Shown: piece by piece, positions 1 through 4,596 of the stretch
Position numbering within the stretch: position 1 is the first letter of the stretch
Layout: each line of letters begins with the position of its first letter
DNA from: Thermosulfurimonas sp.
Lineage (GTDB): Bacteria > Desulfobacterota > Thermodesulfobacteria > Thermodesulfobacteriales > Thermodesulfobacteriaceae
Length of the DNA: 9,935 nt
Assembly (NCBI GenBank): GCA_015487645.1
Contig: WFPH01000001.1
Location: forward strand, 1 to 9,935
Direction of reading: 5' to 3'
Translations under genes and position numbers: made by a program
The notes under the pieces: model-generated
Databases searched by the model: none
What the model was told of the DNA's origin: nothing
Seen by the model: only the letters and a program-made list of their open reading frames with translations

Positions 1-27
1 GCAGCGTCAGATGTGTATAAGAGACAG
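1..27. other. Nextera/Tn5 sequencing adapter remnant (artefact)
   Basis: The first 27 bases match the 3' part of the Illumina Nextera read-1 adapter, ending with the 19-bp Tn5 mosaic end (AGATGTGTATAAGAGACAG, positions 9-27). It is library-preparation sequence, not genome. It creates a false GTG start at 13 and the spurious N-terminal residues MYKRQ on the first reading frame. Biological sequence starts at about base 28, which marks this end of the window as a contig edge. Confidence 0.97.
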
Positions 28-246
28 CCTCACCCCGGTGAGACCCTGCCCATCTCGGTGGGAGGGTATTCCGGCTCCTTCACCTTAAGCCCGGAAGGGC
101 GCTTCCATCTGGCCTTTGATCGAATGGATCTCCCGGGGCTCAGGAAAGTTCTTGGTCTGGCGGTCTCGCTAGCCCGGGAGATGGGAAAATTAACCGAGCC
201 TTTCCTGGCTCTGCACCTTAAAACCCTTGACCTCGGGGAGGAATAA
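28..246 (+). CDS. Hypothetical protein, 3' fragment
   Basis: This is an open frame of 72 residues after the adapter, ending in TAA at 244-246. The true start is lost beyond the contig edge. The visible part has a short glycine/serine stretch (VGGYSGSF), then an amphipathic helix-like region with RKVLGLAVSLARE and a leucine-rich C-terminus. No cysteines, membrane segments or recognisable catalytic motifs are seen, and I do not recognise the family. Codon choice and base composition resemble the rest of the window, so it is probably a real C-terminus. It sits 23 bp upstream of a tRNA gene on the same strand. Confidence 0.55.
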   Translation, partial: PHPGETLPISVGGYSGSFTLSPEGRFHLAFDRMDLPGLRKVLGLAVSLAREMGKLTEPFLALHLKTLDLGEE

Positions 247-269
247 GCTATATTTTTGAAACTGACGGC

Positions 270-344
270 TGGGGGGTCGTCTAATCGGCAGGACAGTGGG
301 CTCTGGACCCACCGGTCTAGGTTCGAATCCTAGCCCCCCAGCCA
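270..344 (+). tRNA. tRNA-Gln (anticodon CUG)
   Basis: All cloverleaf arms are visible. The acceptor stem is TGGGGGG (270-276) with CCCCCCA (334-340). The anticodon stem GTGGG/CCCAC (296-300/308-312) encloses loop CTCTGGA with anticodon CTG at 303-305. The T-arm CTAGG/CCTAG (317-321/329-333) has loop TTCGAAT. G341 is the discriminator, and the CCA end is encoded (342-344). A first base of U pairing with A72, together with discriminator G, is typical of bacterial tRNA-Gln. It decodes CAG codons. It faces the convergent exported DsrE gene, with only 7 bp between the CCA end and that gene's stop codon. Confidence 0.96.
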
Positions 345-351
345 ATTTCTT

Positions 352-747
352 TTAGTAAACTAGGACTTTGTCGCTCTCCCAGATCATCTGGTAAAAGGCC
401 TTGCGCCCGGCGGGGATGACCTTTTCGGACTGCACACCGTGCATCCGGAGGGCCTTCTTTCACCCATAGACCTGGCCGCCATTTTTGAGAAAAGCCTCAA
501 GCTTCCGGGCCACATCCACGGGGGCATTCCCCATCTTTAGCATCTCCACACCCTTGCCCGTAAGATAGATCCGGACCGTATCCCCCTGCGAAAGGGCGAA
601 GTTTGCAAGCCGCAGGGTCTGCCAGATGGTCTCCATCTCGTTCCCGGTGATGACCAGAAGCAGGCGGCGGGACTTTGCTCCCCATCCCGGGGCCGCCGCC
701 AAGAAAAAGGCTAGGGAAAAGACCAATAAAAACCTTTTACTCCACAT
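352..747 (-). CDS. Exported DsrE-family selenoprotein (in-frame TGA at 462-460 read as Sec)
   Basis: Read conventionally, the gene stops after 95 residues at TGA (462-460). Reading through gives 131 residues ending at TAA (354-352). The start ATG at 747 has a good RBS (AAGGAGGG, 4 bases upstream). Residues 1-24 look like a signal peptide: WSKR, a hydrophobic core at about 6-20, then an Ala-rich cleavage region. Residues 29-131 align almost without gaps to the DsrE protein encoded just upstream (771-1091); shared segments include RLANFAL and L(E)xFL..GG. The C-terminal half after the TGA also aligns (LR..., ESDKVLVY against DADRILVF). U96 lines up exactly with the first Cys of that protein's CGTC motif, while the second Cys is Ala here. 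The mature protein has no cysteine, so Sec96 would be its only redox residue. DsrE-like proteins carry or transfer sulfur as persulfides. A Sec version outside the cytoplasm may handle sulfur or selenium redox, which is inference. The alternative is a recent nonsense-mutation pseudogene; the well-formed SECIS hairpin argues against it. Confidence 0.82.
426..447 (-). promoter_or_regulatory. Bacterial SECIS-like hairpin of the exported DsrE gene
   Basis: Counting the U of the UGA (plus position 462) as 1, mRNA bases 16-37 fold into a 9-bp stem. CGGA pairs with UCCG, then UGCAC pairs with GUGCA, with one bulged G on the 3' side and the apical triloop GGU at 25-27. The E. coli fdhF SECIS is closely similar: a short upper stem, a single bulge, and G23-U24 in a GGUC loop. 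The conserved GU is at 26-27 here. The hairpin lies entirely inside the coding region, as bacterial SECIS elements do. Confidence 0.75.
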
Positions 748-770
748 AACTCCCTCCTTACTTGGGTGGT

Positions 771-1091
771 TTAAAAGACCAGAATCCTGTCCGCGTCTTT
801 TACCAGTTCGTAAAGGTCTTTCAGGGTGGAGAGGGGGCAGAGCTCGGATCCTCCTTTTTCTCGGAGCTTAAGACAGGTTCCGCAGGCCATGATCTTGCCC
901 CCGGTGGAAAGGAATTCCTCAAGCTGTTTGCGCACCGCAAAGGGGCCTTCGCTTATCTCCGGGGCCTCTACCCCTTCCCCTATAAGGAAGATCTGGACCT
1001 CGTCTCCGGCCTTGAGGGCGAAGTTGGCCAGACGCACCGCATTCCAGGCCTTCTCCGCCTCCTTGGTGGTAATTACGATCCCCAGTTTCAT
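771..1091 (-). CDS. DsrE-family sulfur-carrier-like protein (CGTC motif)
   Basis: This small 106-residue cytoplasmic protein has the DsrE/DsrF-like fold pattern: MKLGIVITT strand, helix KAWNAVRLANFAL, strand EVQIFLIGEGV, helix 51-62, GGKIMACGTC, and C-terminal strand DRILVF. C70 and C73 form a CGTC motif at the position where DsrE-type proteins hold the sulfur-accepting Cys; C85 is a third cysteine. No signal peptide is seen, unlike the paralogue 23 bp downstream, so the pair would act on both sides of the membrane. The ATG at 1091 is preceded by AGGAGGGGGG and overlaps the stop of the DUF5714 gene as ATGA, indicating translational coupling. The likely role is a persulfide relay or disulfide redox. 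Family assignment is firm but the substrate cannot be told. Confidence 0.9.
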   Translation of the reverse strand: MKLGIVITTKEAEKAWNAVRLANFALKAGDEVQIFLIGEGVEAPEISEGPFAVRKQLEEFLSTGGKIMACGTCLKLREKGGSELCPLSTLKDLYELVKDADRILVF

Positions 1092-1882
1092 GTTCCCCCC
1101 TCCTTTTGAGGATTTAGAAAGTAGGGGCAACGAGCCCCTCGGCAGCCGTGGGGATGAAGGTCGGAGAAAGAGCAGAAAGGGGTTGAACATCGGAGTTTGA
1201 ACTGAGGGAAAACCTGTTCTATTCCCCGCGCAGCCATTTCGAGCCCGGTCCAGAGGTAAGCCTTGCAGCAGCCTGGCCCCGTAAGTTCCGAAAACCTGCG
1301 AAGGAGATCGCCGGTCAATCTCATGACCTCGCGCTGCTCCCAATCGGTTCCACAACGGGAGCCTATAAGGTAAGCCAGAACTGCTCCCAGGGCCGGAACT
1401 ATCCCGCAAATTCCCGTAAGGCCGCAAAACCCACCTCTGGCCTGGATCTCAGTGCGGGAAAATATTTCCTCAATCTCAGGGCCAGAAAGAGACCAGCCGG
1501 CGGCTTTAAGGGCCCCCAGCAGGGCGGCAGCGGCAAGAAAGGCATGTTCACACCCCAGCATGGGGAAGGGATATTCCTCAAGCCACCACATAGAGAGGGC
1601 CACGGGGTCCGGAGACTCCGAAGCCGAGATCTTCTTTTTCAGGAAGTCCTTTACCGCCTCTCCATGGCAGGAATCACATACGAAGTGTCCCTCCGGGCAC
1701 ATGACATGGGCAAGCTTTTTATTCCCACAATAAAAACACTTTTCTGCCCGGGCCTGCGTACGATAGACAAGAGGTTTTCCGCAGATCATGCAATGGACGG
1801 GCTTGCGAGGGCCCTTTTCTACCCCCTCCCGGGAGCCTGTCTCCCTCTTTCAGGTAAGTCCTTTACAGGTAAGGTGCTCCAT
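1088..1882 (-). CDS. DUF5714 zinc-ribbon protein, probable N-terminal selenocysteine (TGA at 1852-1850)
   Basis: The body matches what I recall of DUF5714. An N-terminal zinc ribbon, CMICGKPLVY...CFYCG, is followed by CPEGHFVCDSCH, GGFCGLTGICG, a GPGCC segment, and a Cys-rich C-terminus ending in CPYF. If translation began at the first ATG after the last TGA (1789), the first zinc-ribbon Cys (codon TGC directly before that ATG) would be lost. There is no RBS there, and no ATG/GTG/TTG/CTG lies between that TGA and 1789. Reading through the TGA gives an ATG at 1882 with RBS GAGAGG 6 bases upstream. The result is 264 residues with C6 and U11 in a TCKGLTU segment, then the ribbon at C31-x2-C34 and C49-x2-C52. 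Function is unknown; the many Cys suggest metal or redox chemistry. It is the first gene after a clear promoter and is coupled to dsrE by an ATGA overlap. If UGA is not read as Sec, the gene would be truncated or use a weak internal start. Confidence 0.75.
1821..1836 (-). promoter_or_regulatory. Possible SECIS hairpin of the DUF5714 gene
   Basis: With the U of UGA (plus 1852) as 1, bases 17-22 (GCUCCC) can pair with 27-32 (GGGGGU) around the loop GGGA. The loop starts with G at position 23, as in E. coli fdhF. The stem contains two G-U pairs, and the GC-rich region allows a competing pairing (GGGAG 8-12 with CUCCC 18-22). This is the weakest of the three SECIS candidates. Confidence 0.4.
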
Positions 1883-1906
1883 CTTTTACCTCTCTAAATT
1901 CCATCT

Positions 1907-1930
1907 ATAAACATATTAAAATGTATTTAT
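1907..1930. promoter_or_regulatory. AT-rich imperfect palindrome, candidate ArsR-type operator
   Basis: On the plus strand the left half is ATAAACATATTA and the right half AAATGTATTTAT. The right half's reverse complement (ATAAATACATTT) matches the left half at 9 of 12 positions. It covers the -10 box and part of the spacer of the promoter for the DUF5714-dsrE-dsrE transcript. ArsR/SmtB repressors bind AT-rich imperfect palindromes of about this size over promoters, and an ArsR gene lies in the same cluster. Binding is inference. Confidence 0.45.
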
Positions 1931-1940
1931 TTAATGTCAA
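1913..1940 (-). promoter_or_regulatory. Sigma-70-like promoter for the DUF5714-dsrE-dsrE genes
   Basis: On the minus strand, -35 TTGACA (1940-1935), a 16-bp spacer, and -10 TAATAT (1918-1913) are present. Transcription would start at about 1906, giving a leader of roughly 24 bases before the ATG at 1882. The surrounding DNA is much more AT-rich than the genes. It lies in the 102-bp gap after the stop of the HTH protein gene. Confidence 0.7.
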
Positions 1941-1984
1941 GGCTCATTAAAAGATCTGTCTGTGATGGAATCTTTGCCAAAATC

Positions 1985-2431
1985 TTATCGGGGATCTCGC
2001 TTCAATCTCCTACAGAGATACGACGCTCCTTCGGGAGAAAGGTGCAGTCTGCGAGCCAATTCCGCCACCGAAAGTCCGGGCTCCTGAGAGAGGATTTTGC
2101 GGGCTTCCTCCGTAAGTTCGTCGAGCCACTCTTCAAAAAGGTACTTCAGGTCCTCCGGCACCTCCTCGGGAAGGCTTTCTTTTTCTCCCACCGCGGAAAC
2201 CATTCCCTTGCAAACCGAACGCGGGTCCACGCCCGCGTCAAAACATTTGGCCAGTCAGTAATAGACCATAGAGGGAACTTTCCCTTTCTCGCCTTTAAAG
2301 AGTTCCAGGAAGAAACTCTGTTGCTCTTTTTCGTTAAGGAGGCTGTAAATCTGGGAGAGAAGAAAAAAGAGAGCCTCTTTCATCTCCTCCAGGGTAGCCT
2401 GCTGGAATAAATCTTTAATCTTCTTATTCAT
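1985..2431 (-). CDS. Unknown HTH protein, probable selenoprotein (in-frame TGA at 2257-2255)
   Basis: ATG at 2431 (RBS GGAGGG, 7 bases upstream) overlaps the end of the ArsR gene. The conventional reading stops after 58 residues (ending MVYY) at TGA 2257. The same frame continues to TAA (1987-1985), giving 148 residues with U59 and C63 in the segment YYULAKCFDAGVDP. Residues 1-50 are helical and Leu/Glu/Lys-rich (KEALFFLLSQIYSLL). Residues 83-115 are acidic and helical. Residues 120-142 (LSVAELARRLHLSPEGASYLCRRL) look like a helix-turn-helix. The GTG at 2230, the nearest alternative start for the second half, has no RBS and lies within the SECIS hairpin. The family is not recognised. One idea is a redox-responsive regulator or adaptor with a U-x3-C site, which is inference. 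The alternative is two separate small genes or a nonsense-disrupted pseudogene. Confidence 0.7.
2218..2239 (-). promoter_or_regulatory. Bacterial SECIS-like hairpin of the HTH protein gene
   Basis: With the U of UGA (plus 2257) as 1, bases 19-26 (GACGCGGG) pair with 33-40 (CCCGCGUU) in an uninterrupted 8-bp stem, of which seven pairs are Watson-Crick. The six-base loop is CGUGGA, with G at loop position 2 and GU at 28-29. Loop size, the early-loop G and the distance from the UGA fit the general bacterial SECIS description. They also fit the hairpin of the exported DsrE gene (GU at 26-27). Confidence 0.7.
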
Positions 2432-2720
2432 TTTGGAACCCTCCCATGATGGATTGGGCCAGGGCAAGCAGTTCGAAGACCCGGGGGTCTTTTAAACGGT
2501 AGAAGACATAAGGGCCCTTTTTCCGGCTCGTGACCAGACCGGCCAACTTGAGTTCTCTCAGGTGATGGGAAACCAGGGGTTGGGATATTTCCAGTTTTTC
2601 CACCAACTCGCCCACCGAGATTTCTCGATCTTTCAGAGCTAACAGAATTCGCAGACGATTTTCATCCCCTAGGGCCTTGAAGAGAGTAGTCAGGGGTCCT
2701 AAGATCTTTTCCCTTTCCAT
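2424..2720 (-). CDS. ArsR-family winged-helix repressor
   Basis: The 98 residues have the ArsR/SmtB pattern: LFKALGDENRLRILLAL (13-29), the HTH ISVGELVEKLEISQPLVSHHLREL (34-57), and wing GLVTSRKKGPYVFYRL (61-76). I chose ATG 2720 because AAAGGA lies 7 bases upstream. The frame extends to ATG 2744, but the only GGA there touches that start codon. The protein contains no cysteine, so it lacks the ELCVCDL-type metal site and the dithiol used by persulfide-sensing ArsR members; its signal is unknown. Its stop overlaps the start of the HTH/Sec gene by 8 bases. It is transcribed away from argD across a 52-bp gap. Autoregulation and repression at the 1907-1930 palindrome are plausible inferences. 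Confidence 0.9.
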   Translation of the reverse strand: MEREKILGPLTTLFKALGDENRLRILLALKDREISVGELVEKLEISQPLVSHHLRELKLAGLVTSRKKGPYVFYRLKDPRVFELLALAQSIMGGFQNE

Positions 2721-2772
2721 GGTAGAATCCTTTATAACAAACATCCTTACGCTTCTGGAGAGGGGTGTTCCT

Positions 2773-3957
2773 ATGGGTGTTGTGAAAGATCTCGGGGAGC
2801 TTTATCTGGCCCGGAATTACAAGCGGTTCCCGGTGGCTTTCGTCAAGGGTAAGGGGACCCGGCTCTGGGACGAAGAAGGTCGAGAGTATCTCGATTTTTG
2901 CGCCGGGATTGCGGTCTGTGCCTTGGGGCACTGTCCGGAGGAGGTAGTTTCCGCCATAAAGGCCCAGGCCGAGAAGCTTCTTCATGTCTCGAATCTTTAC
3001 TGGACCGAGCCCCAGGCACGGCTGGCGCAGATCTTGGTGGAAAACTCCTTTGCCGAGCGGGTTTTCTTCTGTAACTCCGGGGCCGAGGCCGTGGAGGCGG
3101 CCCTCAAGCTCGCCCGCAGGTGGGCTTACCTCAACCATGGTCCCGGAAAAACCAGGATCGTGGCCCTCGAGAATTCCTTCCACGGGCGAACTTACGGCGC
3201 CCTATCGGCCACAGGACAGCCGACCTACTGGGAGGGCTTCGAGCCGCTGGTTCCAGACTTTGTGCACGTACCGGCGAACGATGTGGCCGCTTTGCGATCC
3301 GCGGTCGACGAACGGACCTGTGCCGTGATTCTGGAACCCATTCTGGGAGAGGGAGGGGTGATCCCGCTCACCCAGGAGTTCATGGCCGAGGCCCGAAAGC
3401 TATGCAAAGAGGTAAAAGCCCTCCTCATCCTGGATGAGATCCAGACCGGCATCGGGCGCACCGGTCGCCTTTTTGCCTACGAGCTTTACGGGATTTCCCC
3501 GGACGTGCTGTGTCTGGCCAAGGGGCTCGCCGGCGGGCTTCCTTTGGGGGCGGTGCTCGCCCGGGAGGAGGTCCTGTCCGCCTTAACTCCGGGCTCCCAC
3601 GCCTCAACTTTTGGGGGGAATCCGGTCTCCTGTGCGGCGGCCCTTGCGGTGCTTGAGAAGGTGCTCTCAACAGGATTTCTCGATGAGGTGCGTCTTAAGG
3701 GCGAGGCCTTAAGGAAAGGACTCCTTTTACTGGTTGAGGAGTTTCCGCAAAAACTCAAAGGGGTACGGGGTGCGGGGTTACTGCTCGCCCTTGAGACCCG
3801 GATCCCGGCGGGAGAACTCTGCGAGGCCCTCTTTTCGCGTCGCATCCTTACCACCGCCCCGAAACCCGACGCCCTGCGCCTAACTCCGCCTCTCATCGTG
3901 ACTTACCGTGAGATAGACGCCCTTCTTTCGACCTTAAGGGAGATCCTGTCGAGCTAG
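2773..3957 (+). CDS. argD: Acetylornithine/succinyl-diaminopimelate-type aminotransferase
   Basis: This is a 394-residue, PLP-dependent class-III aminotransferase. It converts N-acetylglutamate semialdehyde to N-acetylornithine in arginine synthesis, and ArgD enzymes often also serve lysine synthesis. Visible motifs are NSGAEAVEAALKLAR (101-115) for phosphate binding, SFHGRT (135-140), LILDEIQTGIGRTG (218-231) with D221 for the PLP ring nitrogen, K250 in LAKGLAGG as Schiff-base lysine, STFGGNP (278-284), and LRLTPPLIVT near the end. Length is normal for ArgD. The frame is open upstream to 2677, but ATG 2773 fits the family N-terminus, follows GGAGAGGGG, and avoids overlapping the divergent ArsR gene. 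It appears to be a single-gene unit. Class-III relatives such as GabT or AstC are possible but less likely by length and motifs. Confidence 0.9.
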   Translation: MGVVKDLGELYLARNYKRFPVAFVKGKGTRLWDEEGREYLDFCAGIAVCALGHCPEEVVSAIKAQAEKLLHVSNLYWTEPQARLAQILVENSFAERVFFCNSGAEAVEAALKLARRWAYLNHGPGKTRIVALENSFHGRTYGALSATGQPTYWEGFEPLVPDFVHVPANDVAALRSAVDERTCAVILEPILGEGGVIPLTQEFMAEARKLCKEVKALLILDEIQTGIGRTGRLFAYELYGISPDVLCLAKGLAGGLPLGAVLAREEVLSALTPGSHASTFGGNPVSCAAALAVLEKVLSTGFLDEVRLKGEALRKGLLLLVEEFPQKLKGVRGAGLLLALETRIPAGELCEALFSRRILTTAPKPDALRLTPPLIVTYREIDALLSTLREILSS

Positions 3958-4018
3958 GAAGGTCTCCTAGCGAGAAAGGGAGGGGCCCCGTGGATTAACT
4001 AAAAGTAGATTTTGTGGC

Positions 4019-4047
4019 TTGACATACTCCATACGAACTGTTAATGT
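4019..4047 (+). promoter_or_regulatory. Putative promoter of the rubredoxin-ferritin operon
   Basis: The 123-bp gap after argD contains a perfect -35 TTGACA (4019-4024), a 17-bp spacer, and a weak -10 TAATGT (4042-4047), then AAGGAG 8 bases before the ATG at 4081. The segment is AT-rich relative to the flanking genes. I saw no clear PerR- or Fur-like inverted repeat, and no convincing intrinsic terminator for argD. Confidence 0.5.
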
Positions 4048-4080
4048 GAAAGAGTAAAATTTACAACAAGGAGATAGGCC

Positions 4081-4281
4081 ATGGGTTTTGAGGGAGCCTG
4101 GATCTGTTCCACTAGCAGCTGCGGCTACATGTATGTGCCGGCCAAGGGGGACCGGAAGGGAAAGATCCCTCCGGGGACCCTTTTTGAGGAGCTTCCCGAG
4201 GACTGGCGGTGTCCGGTCTGCGGGGCAAGCAAAAAGGCCTTTCGCCCGATGGGCGAGGCGGAGAAAGGAGGTGAGCGGTAA
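4081..4281 (+). CDS. Rubredoxin, CX4C variant
   Basis: This 66-residue rubredoxin is a mononuclear Fe(Cys)4 electron carrier. The core is typical: GD..GKIPPGTLFEELPEDWRCPVCGASKKAF. Ligands are C9 and C14 in the first loop and C44-x2-C47 in the second. The first loop is CX4C (C-STSS-C) rather than the usual CX2C; the same two-residue insertion is known from Desulfovibrio rubredoxin-2. A short charged tail of about 10 residues follows. The ATG at 4081 has AAGGAG 8 bases upstream. The stop overlaps the next start as TAATG. Being first in an operon that ends with ferritin suggests electron supply for oxygen/peroxide defence or iron handling. Confidence 0.92.
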   Translation: MGFEGAWICSTSSCGYMYVPAKGDRKGKIPPGTLFEELPEDWRCPVCGASKKAFRPMGEAEKGGER

Positions 4282-4586
4282 TGCGTATCGAAATTGAAGG
4301 CCAGGTGGTTTATTTTCGGCCGGAAAACGAACGGGAGGCCCAAGAGCTCGACCGTCTCTGGAAGGTGCTTACGGTGTGCGAGGGGGAGAATCGCCGGATA
4401 CAGCCCATGGGGATCTACACCCCAGGGGCCACGGAAGCCGCACAGTTTTTTATCGAGGGGGTGAAGCCGGCGGTAAGCCCGGAGAAGACCGTGCGTTATG
4501 TGTGCATGGTCTGCAACCGTATGGAGGAACATCCGGCGGGAAAGGCTCCCATCTGCTGCGGGAAACCCATGATTCCCATGGACTAA
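4281..4586 (+). CDS. Small protein with C-terminal CxxC-CCG metal-binding ribbon
   Basis: The protein has 101 residues. The N-terminal 60 residues are mixed, with Glu/Arg-rich helices and one Cys (C33). The C-terminus has YVCMVCNR (C75, C78) and APICCGKPM (C92, C93). That four-cysteine arrangement resembles rubredoxin- or desulforedoxin-type knuckles, including the CCG..M ending of desulforedoxin. A zinc or iron site is therefore likely, but no enzyme family is recognised. The start ATG follows a strong RBS (AAGGAGGTGA) and overlaps the rubredoxin stop by one base. Position between rubredoxin and ferritin suggests an iron/redox accessory role, which is inference. Confidence 0.85.
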   Translation: MRIEIEGQVVYFRPENEREAQELDRLWKVLTVCEGENRRIQPMGIYTPGATEAAQFFIEGVKPAVSPEKTVRYVCMVCNRMEEHPAGKAPICCGKPMIPMD

Positions 4587-4596
4587 GGGGAGAAAG

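Noticed and set aside
28..344. Integrated-element attachment site at the tRNA-Gln 3' end
   Set aside because: No integrase gene and no repeat of the tRNA 3' end is visible in the window.
460..747. Simple nonsense-mutation pseudogene of the exported DsrE
   Set aside because: Sequence after the TGA stays in frame and conserved to a natural stop, the TGA is at the redox-active position, and a SECIS-like hairpin is present. It is kept only as a lower-probability alternative.
1092..1427. N-terminal extension of the dsrE frame upstream of ATG 1091
   Set aside because: It runs through the DUF5714 coding region in another frame. The DsrE fold starts at MKLGIVITT with a strong RBS, so the extension is spurious.
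460..2257. Code reassignment of TGA (for example to Trp or Gly) as the explanation for the in-frame TGAs
   Set aside because: TGA serves as the normal stop of mqnD, rny and the DUF5714 gene, Trp is encoded by TGG throughout, and hairpins follow the in-frame TGAs.
1934..2410. 158-codon plus-strand frame
   Set aside because: It is antisense to the joined HTH/Sec gene, has no RBS, and its low-complexity composition is typical of a shadow frame.
2721..2772. Operator or promoter in the arsR-argD gap
   Set aside because: There is a TTATAA-like -10 but no matching -35, and only a weak 11-bp partial palindrome, so it is not enough to call a site.
3958..4018. Intrinsic terminator after argD (GGGGCCCC and CTCC/GGAG pairings)
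   Set aside because: The stems are short, and no T-run follows at the proper distance.
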